Of a stretch of DNA of 13,781 nt, positions 7,031 to 13,558 are shown piece after piece. Both the position numbers and the translations under genes were made by a program. This DNA is from Spirochaetaceae bacterium. GTDB taxonomy: Bacteria; Spirochaetota; Spirochaetia; SZUA-6; Fen-1364. The notes below the pieces were generated by a model. It searched no databases. It had not been told where the DNA came from and was given only the letters and a program-made list of their open reading frames with translations. Location: the NCBI GenBank assembly GCA_003141795.1, contig PLNO01000347.1:1214-14994 (forward strand), in the 5' to 3' direction. Every line of letters begins with the position of its first letter. The stretch's first letter is position 1.

Positions 7031-7065
7031 CCGGCATGAACGGCCTGCAGGATGTCGCATGCCGG
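7031..7065 (+). promoter_or_regulatory. Intercistronic stem-loop 2
   Basis: CCGGCATG (7031-7038) pairs with CATGCCGG (7058-7065), again over a 19-nt loop, ending 22 bp before the fusion gene's ATG. Its position could limit ribosome access to that start. Confidence 0.5.
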
Positions 7066-7087
7066 ATCTCTCCAGTGGGATTGAGCG

Positions 7088-9517
7088 ATGGAGCAGAATA
7101 GCCTTTTCGAGCTGAAGTCGATCACCAAAACCTACGGAGCGACCGTGGCGTTGAAAGACGTCTCGGTTGCGATACGACCTGGAGAGATCATCGGCCTCAT
7201 TGGGGCGAACGGCGCGGGCAAGAGCACCCTGACGCGGGTGATATCGGGAGTTACTTTTCCGAACGCCGGGGAGCTGTTCAGGGAAGGCGTGCCGATACGC
7301 CTCGGCGCGTATACGCCGGCAGCAGCAAGCCGCATGGGCGTACGGGTCGTATATCAGGAGCTCTCTCTCTGCACGAACCTGACTGTGCTGGAGAACTTCT
7401 ACGTCGAGCAGCATGCCACGATCCGGAACGCCCGGAGGTGGCGCAAGGATGTCTTCGAAAAGACACAGAAAGCCCTCGATGACGTGTTCCCAGATCACGG
7501 CATCGATCCGAAAACCCTCCTGAGCGCCCTTTCCATCGCCCATCGACAAATGGTGGAGATCGCCCGGGCACTGAGCATGAGCGGGCTGAAGCTGCTGATC
7601 CTCGATGAGCCAACATCTTCGCTCGGCGCCGCACAGGCGGGCCAGCTGATGCGCTCTCTTGGCACCCTCACCGAACGCGGCGCCTCGGTCCTTTTCATCT
7701 CCCACCGTCTCCGCGAGATAGTCGATATCGCCGACCGAATCGTCGTCATGCGGAACGGACAGAAGATCTGGGAGGGCGAGAACGAGAACGTCGACGAGGC
7801 GAGCCTGGTCGATAAAATGGCCGGTGAGGAGTCCGCCACGGCACAGGGCCGCCCGCGTATCGCGGGCGCGTCAGAGGCGGAGAAGCGGAATCAGGCGGTA
7901 TTCCTGCGATCGAGGAAGTTGAAGGGCAACGGGCTCTGCGGATTGGACGTGGATCTGCATGGCGGCGAGCTCGTCGGCGTGGCCGGACTGGATGGAAGCG
8001 GACAAAGAGAATTCCTGAAAACCCTGTTCTTCGCGAGAGGCAAAGCCGGTGGACAGGTTGAGAAAGCGGGGAGGTTGGCCTACGTCACGGGAGATCGGAA
8101 GAAGGAGGGCATCTTTCCACTCTGGTCGGTGTCGGACAACATGAGCATCGTGGAGCTCAACAAGTCTCCACTGTTTCGGGTGCTCAATGTGAGCGGGCTC
8201 ACCGCGAAAGTGGATCGCTGGTTCACAAGCCTTGCGGTCAAGGCACCGGACGCACAAACCCAGATTCTTTCCCTTTCGGGCGGCAACCAGCAGAAGGTTC
8301 TGGTTGCGAGAGCGCTCCTCGCGGAAGCCGACGTCATCATCCTGGACGATCCCACGAAGGGTGTTGACGTCGGGACGAAAAGGCAGATGCACGGCCTGTT
8401 CAGGGAAGCTGCCTCAAACGGCAAGCTGCTCCTCTGGTACAGCACCGAAGACGAGGAGCTGGAATACTGCTCGCGGATACTGGTGTTCCGCTACGGCCAG
8501 ATCGTGAAGGAACTGACGGGTGATGAGATCAGCAAGAACAGGATCATCGAAGCCAGCTTTGGCGGCGAGGACCTCCTGGTCAGATCCGAGACTTCTGTAG
8601 GCAAGCGTCGTGCGTTTCAGAGCACGTTCCTCGTTCCGCTGCTTGCCATGCTGGGGGTCTTCCTCCTCAGTGGCGTGCTGCAGAACGGGGTGTTTTCCCG
8701 GTTCGGAGTCGACCTGCTTCTTGCCGGTTCCATTCCATTGATCTGTGCCGCACTCTCGCAGATGTTCATCATCGGGCTCAGCCAGATCGATCTCGGCGTG
8801 GGTGCCTTCATGGGACTCAGCAGCGTGCTGTGTGCCACCGTTCTTCAGCAGAGACCTCTGCTGGGAGTCATCGCGCTCGTCGGCTCCGTTGTGGTGTACG
8901 GCGCCATGGGTGCGCTCATCTACCTCCGGAACATCCCTGCCGTGATTGTCACCATGGGAATGTCCTTCGTGTGGACGGGCATCGGCTATACCATGCAGGA
9001 GAGCCCCGGCGGGCACGCGCCTGAATGGCTCGTGGGAATATTCAATCTGAAGCTCCCCATTCCTGAAAGTGCAATCGTTGCCGTGCTGCTCGGCCTGGTC
9101 GGGTTCCTCATTTACCGCTCGCGATACGGGACAATCCTGAAAGCGTTCGGCAACAACCCGGCCGCCGTGCAGCGCAGCGGGTGGTCGCCGCTGAAAGCCA
9201 TCATTGTCGGCTATGGTGTGGCGAGCATATTCGCAATCATCGGCGGAATGCTTATCACGGCGGCATCCGGCGCGTCGGATATCAATTCCACAAAGTCCTA
9301 TACGATGTTGACTGTCGCTGCAGTCGTCATGGGGGGCAGCGAGCTCCTGGGTGGAATCGTCTCACCCTGGGGGACAATCATCGGAGCGATCACTCTCTCC
9401 CTCGTCGGCGCCCTCATCGCATTCCTCCGTCTGAATTCGAGCTACGTCACGGCCGTGCAGGGACTCATCCTGATCGGGATACTGGCTTCGAGGCTGCTTC
9501 GGAAGGGGAAACTATGA
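7088..9517 (+). CDS. Fused sugar ABC transporter: double ATPase plus permease in one chain
   Basis: This 809-aa chain joins an RbsA-type tandem ATPase (about 1-495) to an RbsC-type permease (about 513-805). ATPase 1 has Walker A GANGAGKST (39-47), Q-loop Q90, a divergent signature LSIAHRQ (148-154), Walker B LLILDEPTSSL (169-179) and H206. ATPase 2 has a degenerate Walker A, GLDGSGQRE (300-308, no lysine, usual for RbsA), signature LSGGNQQ (396-402) and Walker B VIILDDPTKGVDVG (416-429), where aspartate D421 replaces the normal glutamate. The permease part has GLSQIDLGVG (563-572), GNNPAAVQRSGW (688-699) and GGSELLGG (749-756), all family hallmarks, and roughly eight to ten membrane spans. 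The join SFGGEDLLVRS...KRRAF shows no stop or frameshift scar. A weak GGGA lies before the ATG. The next gene overlaps the stop codon. Confidence 0.88.
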   Translation: MEQNSLFELKSITKTYGATVALKDVSVAIRPGEIIGLIGANGAGKSTLTRVISGVTFPNAGELFREGVPIRLGAYTPAAASRMGVRVVYQELSLCTNLTVLENFYVEQHATIRNARRWRKDVFEKTQKALDDVFPDHGIDPKTLLSALSIAHRQMVEIARALSMSGLKLLILDEPTSSLGAAQAGQLMRSLGTLTERGASVLFISHRLREIVDIADRIVVMRNGQKIWEGENENVDEASLVDKMAGEESATAQGRPRIAGASEAEKRNQAVFLRSRKLKGNGLCGLDVDLHGGELVGVAGLDGSGQREFLKTLFFARGKAGGQVEKAGRLAYVTGDRKKEGIFPLWSVSDNMSIVELNKSPLFRVLNVSGLTAKVDRWFTSLAVKAPDAQTQILSLSGGNQQKVLVARALLAEADVIILDDPTKGVDVGTKRQMHGLFREAASNGKLLLWYSTEDEELEYCSRILVFRYGQIVKELTGDEISKNRIIEASFGGEDLLVRSETSVGKRRAFQSTFLVPLLAMLGVFLLSGVLQNGVFSRFGVDLLLAGSIPLICAALSQMFIIGLSQIDLGVGAFMGLSSVLCATVLQQRPLLGVIALVGSVVVYGAMGALIYLRNIPAVIVTMGMSFVWTGIGYTMQESPGGHAPEWLVGIFNLKLPIPESAIVAVLLGLVGFLIYRSRYGTILKAFGNNPAAVQRSGWSPLKAIIVGYGVASIFAIIGGMLITAASGASDINSTKSYTMLTVAAVVMGGSELLGGIVSPWGTIIGAITLSLVGALIAFLRLNSSYVTAVQGLILIGILASRLLRKGKL

Positions 9518-10464
9518 CAGCCATTCTCAAACCGATCAGAAACCTCTCCTGGATCTGGGCCGCTCTCGGGGCGCTCGTGATGTGGCTCCTGCTTGGCCTG
9601 TTTGCGCACAATCTGAACCTCCAAAGTCTCGTTGCCACGGGCGCCACGGCGTCTTTTCTTGCCATCGTTGCTATGGGACAGATGCTCGTGGTGACGACCG
9701 GGCGAGGTGCCATTGACCTGTCGATCCCCAGCATTATCACTCTTGCCGCCTATCTTTCTGTCGGGATGAGCAATGGCAGCAACGTGAATCTCCTGTACCT
9801 TGTTCCTTTGGCTTTAGCAATTGGAGGTGCCATCGGGCTCCTGAACGCCCTCATCGTGCTGTTTCTGCGAATCCCGCCGATCATCGCTACCCTGGGTATG
9901 GGATACATCGTGACCACTGTCATCCTTATCTACAATCCGCACTACCGGTCCACATACATCGCCTCCTTGCTCGTACACATTGCGCGGGACAGGGTGCTCG
10001 GCATGCTCCCCGTCATGGTCATCATCGCGATTGCGCTCGCGGTGCTGATCTCCCTGATGTTCGCGTATACTAAGTTCGGCAAGTCCCTCACCGCGCTTGG
10101 ACAGAACCTGGAAGCGGCCCAGCTTTCCGGCATCAAGGTCAACCTTATCCAGGCCATCGCCTACATCATCAGCGGCGTCCTTGCGGCCTTTGGCGGGATC
10201 CTGATCTCCGCTCGCGTCGGGGGAGCATTTCTCAGTCTCGGTGATCCCTATCAACTCGAGACGGTCGGCAGCGTGGTGGTGGGCGGGACCCTGATTTTCG
10301 GCGGGAAAGCCGTGCCGGCCGGCACATTTTTCGGCAGCCTCTTCCTCGTCCTTCTGGTCACCGCCATGCAGGTGGCGGGAATAAGAATCGGAGGCCAGTA
10401 CGTGGCGGAAGGGCTTCTCATCATACTCGTGCTGTTCGTCGCCGCCAAACGCACCACCCAGTAG
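9514..10464 (+). CDS. Sugar ABC transporter permease (RbsC type)
   Basis: This 316-aa hydrophobic protein belongs to the branched BPD_transp_2 permease family: TTGRGAIDLSIPSIITLAAYL (about 61-81), PPIIATLGMGYI, GQNLEAAQLSGIKV and SVVVGGTLIFGG are the usual conserved blocks. The start is ATG at 9514, which overlaps the TGA of the fused ATPase-permease gene (ATGA) and has GGAAGGGGAA just upstream; the longer open frame back to 9181 lies inside that gene and is not used. The two different permease halves, one fused and one free, would form a heterodimeric channel in the inner membrane. It is the last gene of the transport operon. Confidence 0.9.
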   Translation: MTAILKPIRNLSWIWAALGALVMWLLLGLFAHNLNLQSLVATGATASFLAIVAMGQMLVVTTGRGAIDLSIPSIITLAAYLSVGMSNGSNVNLLYLVPLALAIGGAIGLLNALIVLFLRIPPIIATLGMGYIVTTVILIYNPHYRSTYIASLLVHIARDRVLGMLPVMVIIAIALAVLISLMFAYTKFGKSLTALGQNLEAAQLSGIKVNLIQAIAYIISGVLAAFGGILISARVGGAFLSLGDPYQLETVGSVVVGGTLIFGGKAVPAGTFFGSLFLVLLVTAMQVAGIRIGGQYVAEGLLIILVLFVAAKRTTQ

Positions 10465-10570
10465 TCCGCGCGCTCCCTCAGCAGGCGGCACATCATGTGC
10501 GGAACGGACCCGTGTCACAGCCATGAGCCCCGTGAATCGGTTATTGTTTTCGACCTGCCTGCAGCTCCCG

Positions 10571-10591
10571 GTAAGCGTCGGAATCCCTCAG
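10571..10591. repeat. IS66-type terminal inverted repeat (single end)
   Basis: GTAAGCGTCGGAATCCCTCA starts at 10571. IS66-family ends characteristically begin GTAAGCG. The 78-bp distance from the transposase stop fits a real element end. The partner end is not in the window. Confidence 0.55.
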
Positions 10592-10649
10592 GCTTTTGTT
10601 GTGCGCGGCGTTTTGGACGGCAGTCTGACCTTCGTTTAACTGTAACTAT

Positions 10650-10889
10650 TCAAATAGTTTGAAGGCAGTCTTGTAGGGTCAGATCCCTTTCGAATGCGTT
10701 AATGATAGCGTCAATCACTGACAGCCCTTGCTTTCTCATCGTAGAGATGTAGCTGCGTATTCTACAAAAAGCGAGCGCTCCCTCGTGGCTACGGAATGAT
10801 CCGGAGACCTTTTGCTGGACCCTCATCATTCGTATGTCTCTTTCGGCCAGGTCGTCTAGCTGGATGTGGCAGACCATCTGGCGCTCGCT
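10650..10889 (-). pseudogene. IS66-family transposase (TnpC), C-terminal fragment
   Basis: The leftward frame reads [20 protein letters not shown], then [20 protein letters not shown] and [16 protein letters not shown], which matches the conserved end of IS66 transposases (usual form [19 protein letters not shown]...FCRIRGYISTLRKQG). About 75-79 codons remain; upstream the frame hits a stop at 10890-10892 where the IS91-family transposase begins. An internal ATG at 10877 is not a real start. A short palindrome, AACTATT-CA-AATAGTT (10644-10659), overlaps the stop codon. Confidence 0.8.
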
Positions 10890-10893
10890 CTAG

Positions 10894-11669
10894 ATGCGAC
10901 AGCCCCAGGCACCTACGCCAGCGGGGAACGAGTTCACTCCAGCGGCTCTTCCGCGCCCACTTCCCGGAGCTCGTTGCTCGCCATGGGGCTGAGTTCGCCA
11001 AGCGCCTAGGTCGTCGAGCGGTTTCTGGATTGCGGCGACTACACCAAGGGTGTCGCCAGAATCCAGTGTACCAACCCCAACTGCCGAATGGACTACTTCC
11101 GGCCCTTCAGCTGCAGCGTCTTCCACCCCCTGGGCGGGCCACTGTACCGCCTCTGCCCCTCCTGCTCTCAGAAGCGGACCCTCCTGTTGGGCGAGTACAT
11201 GAACGAGCAGCTCCTGCTGCGGTTGCCGCACAAACAGTTCGTGTTCACCCCGCCCAAGGTTCTCCGCGTCTTCTTCCGCCACGACAAGAGGCTTCGCGGG
11301 GAAATCAGCCGCCTCGTCTACGGGTTGGTGCGGGACTTCACAACGGCGGCCGCCGGCAAGTGCATCCGCACCGCCGTCGTCGTATTCCAGACCTCAGGAG
11401 AGTTTTCTCGATGGAACCCACATTGGCACGGCCTGTTCCTGGAGGGAGGTTTTGACCGTGACGGTCGATTCGTCCATGTCCCGACTGTCGTTCTGGCGAA
11501 GCTGAGCGCATGCTTCCGCCAGAGAGTCATCGCGTTCTTCCTAGAGTGCAAGCTGCTGAACGAGCGGCTGGCCAAGAACATGGTCACGTGGGCCCACTCC
11601 GGCTTCTCCGTGGATGCCTCCGTGCGTATCCCGGCGGGTTCCACCAAGGCTCGTGAAGCGTTGGCGCAG
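10894..11669 (+). pseudogene. IS91-family (Y2/HUH) transposase, 5' part with frameshifts
   Basis: The piece starts at ATG 10894 (MRQPQAPTPAGNEF) and then needs at least two frame changes: LFRAHFPELVARHGAEFAKRLG is in a second frame and the rest, from VERFLDCGDYTKGVARIQCTNPNC, in a third. From about 11088 it is intact: cysteines of the zinc-binding region, FSCSVFH and LCPSCSQKRTLLLGEY, then VFTPPKVLRVFFRHDK and the HUH motif in NPHWHGLFLEGGF near 11422. An eight-residue block (PLGGPLYR) inside the zinc region may be an insertion. Transposase sequence ends at 11669 just before the expected catalytic tyrosine (ALAQ), and unrelated sequence follows. The missing remainder is found at 436-711. Confidence 0.82.
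11473..11669. repeat. 197-bp direct repeat, copy 2
   Basis: This copy matches 239-435 with three mismatches in the same orientation. Here the left flank is transposase and the right flank is unrelated DNA, the mirror image of copy 1. Confidence 0.95.
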
Positions 11670-11802
11670 AAGACTTCTGGGCGAATGATGGAGAATACAT
11701 CACACGCAAGCTCGCAAAAGGTGGCCACTTCTCGGCATCGTTCGCGAAAATCCGTAAGGGACAAACCAAGAATGGGACAAGGTTACGTGGCGAGAGCCTC
11801 TC
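11670..11802 (+). pseudogene. Possible C-terminal remnant of an unrecognised gene
   Basis: In the frame starting at 11666 the DNA reads EDFWANDGEYITRKLAKGGHF and then SASFAKIRKGQTKNGTRLRGESLS, which has a protein-like composition and no start codon because the IS91-family fragment cuts it off. The frame stays open into the antisense of vapC, so its true end is unclear. I do not recognise the family. If the repeat once interrupted a single gene, this could be the far side of the SIR2-like gene at 131-238, but nothing in the sequence proves that. Confidence 0.25.
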
Positions 11803-12186
11803 TCATGCCCGGGGCAGTTGCTGCAACCGCTCGAAGTGGGCGTCGCGGGAAAACAGGACGAGATCATGTTGGACGGCCAAGGCCGCGATCCAGATATCGT
11901 TGGTAGGAATAGGGGTGCCCTGCTTCCTGAGTTGGAGCAAGAGACGGGCGTAATGATGGGCGGTCTGCTCGTCGGGCCAAATGATCCTTACCCTGGACCG
12001 GTTCAGGAAGAGTGCCAGGATCCGTTCGTTCCGACGGCCCGCTGTTCCCGGGAGAAAACCGGCTCTCAGTTCGGCAAGCGTCACAAACGCCATGCAGACG
12101 AGCTCGGCAGCTCGCATGCATTCCACGGCGTCGGGTGCACCATCGCAAAAATCCCTGTACCGGTTGGTATCAAGGAGGATTTTCAT
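11803..12186 (-). CDS. vapC: VapC-type PIN-domain toxin ribonuclease
   Basis: The 127-aa protein is a full-length PIN domain. The four acidic residues expected to hold the metal are visible: D6 in ILLDTNRY, E39 in LAELRAG, D97 in TNDIWIAALA and D115 in SRDAHF. PIN toxins of this size cleave tRNA or rRNA when freed from their antitoxin. The start codon overlaps the antitoxin stop (ATGA at 12186-12183), so the two are translated together from the vapB promoter. Nothing indicates inactivation. Its 3' end lies close to the end of the transposase-derived region at 11669. Confidence 0.92.
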   Translation of the reverse strand: MKILLDTNRYRDFCDGAPDAVECMRAAELVCMAFVTLAELRAGFLPGTAGRRNERILALFLNRSRVRIIWPDEQTAHHYARLLLQLRKQGTPIPTNDIWIAALAVQHDLVLFSRDAHFERLQQLPRA

Positions 12187-12443
12187 TTCCAGAGTTCCTC
12201 ATCGATTCGGTCCATCTCCGTCACCAACCGGTCGAACTCGATATCAGGTACCCAGGTTCCGGCAAGGTCGTCGAGGTCAGTGTACCGAACCTCGACATCG
12301 CTGACACCGAGGCCCCGGGCAAGGGCGTCCACGGCCACGCTGTTCAAGCTCCGTCCTTCGGCTCGAGCGCGTTCCCGAAGCCTTGCGCCGACCCTCTCGG
12401 GAACTCCCCGGATTGTGTATTGCCCAGATTGCTTCTCTGTCAT
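12183..12443 (-). CDS. vapB: VapB/FitA-type antitoxin
   Basis: The 86-aa protein begins MTEKQSGQYTIRGVPERV, the short DNA-binding strand and helix of a ribbon-helix-helix domain, then RLRERARAEGRSLNSVAVDAL. Its C-terminal part (DLDDLAGTWVPDIEFDRLV, DRIDEELWK) is the usual toxin-binding tail that wraps the PIN domain. It should neutralise VapC and autorepress the operon. I chose ATG 12443 because the candidate -10 box ends six bases before it and the family alignment starts here. An in-frame ATG at 12473 would add MHAYFAYYAC and has AGAGG upstream, but it would lie before the predicted RNA start. Confidence 0.88.
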   Translation of the reverse strand: MTEKQSGQYTIRGVPERVGARLRERARAEGRSLNSVAVDALARGLGVSDVEVRYTDLDDLAGTWVPDIEFDRLVTEMDRIDEELWK

Positions 12444-12479
12444 GCATGCATAGTAGGCAAAATACGCATGCATAGTCAA
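12444..12479 (-). promoter_or_regulatory. vapBC promoter with tandem operator repeats
   Basis: Read leftward, TTGACT (12479-12474) and TACTAT (12455-12450) are 18 bp apart, and six bases later comes the vapB ATG. An 11-bp direct repeat, GCATGCATAGT (12444-12454 and 12466-12476), has a 22-bp period, about two helical turns, suiting two antitoxin dimers on one face. Each repeat contains the palindrome ATGCAT. One repeat covers the -10 box and the other touches the -35 box. Confidence 0.65.
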
Positions 12480-12610
12480 ACCTCTGCCTTCGAATTCTAT
12501 GTCTTCCGTGGAGGATACGGCGCGAGTCGGCGCCCGCAGCGCGCAGCTTGACTGCCCCGGCAACCATGGGACGGAATACGCACTATGCGCACCCAGCTGC
12601 AAAGCATCAA

Positions 12611-12639
12611 TTGCGCAGGCCGTTTTTTGTGCGTACACT
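12611..12639 (+). promoter_or_regulatory. Candidate mntA-hepT promoter
   Basis: TTGCGC (12611-12616), a 17-bp spacer and TACACT (12634-12639) are followed by six bases and then ATG at 12646. Both hexamers match consensus only 4 of 6. No ribosome-binding site precedes the ATG, which supports a leaderless message. Bases 12480-12610 between the two divergent operons show nothing else. Confidence 0.45.
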
Positions 12640-12645
12640 ATCGGC

Positions 12646-13065
12646 ATGGGCAAGGGACCGGGCGGACTTGCAGCGCTCTGCAGGAAATACAATGTGGAAA
12701 TCCTCTATGCTTTCGGAAGCCATGCCCGCGAGGCTCAGGAAATGCTGGGAGGTCACCGTACGCAATTGCTCTCCGTCGCATCGGATCTGGACATCGGCGC
12801 GCGAATCCATGCTTCACTCAAGATAACGGTTCGGGAGAAGGTGTCCCTCGCCATCGACCTGGAGGAGTGCTTCGTGGTGCCCCGGGTCGATCTTGTCCTT
12901 TTCAGCGAGGCAGATCCATTTCTCGCCGCCAACATCGTCCGGGGTGAAAGGCTGTACTGCATGGACCCTCATGACGCCGACGAATATGAGCTGTACATCC
13001 TCAGACGGGCCGGAGACCTTGCGCCGCTGGAACACGAACGGCTCTCCCTGCTGGAGCATTCATGA
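12646..13065 (+). CDS. mntA: MntA-like minimal nucleotidyltransferase antitoxin
   Basis: The 139-aa protein has the polymerase-beta-type nucleotidyltransferase signature: FGSHAR (23-28), SDLDIG (46-51) with metal-binding D47 and D49, and the third aspartate D82 in RVDLVLFS. In the MntA-HepT system such proteins add AMP to a tyrosine of the HEPN partner to neutralise it. The spacing between GS and DxD is 21 residues where about 10 are usual, owing to extra residues around EMLGGHRTQLLSVA. The open frame extends back to 12499, but the ATG at 12646 matches the normal domain start. It overlaps hepT by ATGA. Confidence 0.87.
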   Translation: MGKGPGGLAALCRKYNVEILYAFGSHAREAQEMLGGHRTQLLSVASDLDIGARIHASLKITVREKVSLAIDLEECFVVPRVDLVLFSEADPFLAANIVRGERLYCMDPHDADEYELYILRRAGDLAPLEHERLSLLEHS

Positions 13066-13520
13066 GCCCGTCGAAAATATCACGGCGCATAGTTCTTGAC
13101 CGCATCGCCTGGGTGGACCGGATGATAGCCGAGATCCGCGCGCTTCCCCTTGCGGACCAGAAGGCGTTCCTTGCGGATTCCCGCAACGTGTGGACTGCGG
13201 AATCCTGCCTCCGGAGGGCTCTGGAAGCACTTTCTGACATCGGACGGCACATCCTGGCAAAGGGCTTCGCGCTGGGGGTGTCGGAATACAGGGAGATTGC
13301 CGAGGGACTGGAAGCCCGGGGCGTCCTTTCCCCCGAGCAGACGCGCCTCCTGAAAACCCTGGCCGGCTACAGAAATCGCCTCGTCCACTTCTACCATGAA
13401 GTCTCGATTGATGAGCTCTACCAGATCTGCGCGTCACAGTTGGAGGACGTGATCCTGGTACGTGACGCGCTGCATTCCTGGTTTTCGGCGAACCCGCAGA
13501 TGATCGACAACACGCTCTGA
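13062..13520 (+). CDS. hepT: HepT-like HEPN toxin ribonuclease
   Basis: The 152-aa helical protein is a DUF86/HEPN member. The catalytic RX4HXY motif is intact: R104, H109 and Y111 in YRNRLVHFYHEV. The helix ESCLRRALEALSDIGRHIL (47-65) is the typical HEPN core. It should cleave RNA or tRNA, and Y111 is the expected AMP-acceptor used by the nucleotidyltransferase encoded just upstream. The start codon overlaps the mntA stop (ATGA at 13062-13065), so the pair is coupled. The two toxin-antitoxin systems lie back to back beside the catabolic island. Confidence 0.9.
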   Translation: MSPSKISRRIVLDRIAWVDRMIAEIRALPLADQKAFLADSRNVWTAESCLRRALEALSDIGRHILAKGFALGVSEYREIAEGLEARGVLSPEQTRLLKTLAGYRNRLVHFYHEVSIDELYQICASQLEDVILVRDALHSWFSANPQMIDNTL

Positions 13521-13558
13521 GCTGCCCAGCCGGGCATCACCGACCCAGGAGGGGCAAG

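Larger units (their letters stand above)
10571..10893 (-). mobile_element. IS66-family remnant, right end
   Basis: The block runs from a GTAAGCG-type terminus (10571) to the junction with the IS91-family piece near 10893. It carries only the C-terminal end of the transposase gene. The rest of the element, including the other end, is gone, presumably removed when the IS91-family DNA arrived or by later deletion. The 106 bp before it (10465-10570) hold no gene I can see. Confidence 0.65.

Noticed and set aside
9181..9513. An extra 111 N-terminal codons on the second permease
   Set aside because: This part overlaps the end of the fused transporter gene and reads as nonsense; the ATG at 9514 has a good ribosome-binding site and gives the normal family length.
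12444..12692. A long N-terminal extension of vapB starting at 12692
   Set aside because: It would run through the operator and the divergent mntA promoter, and the family domain starts at MTEKQSGQYTIRG.
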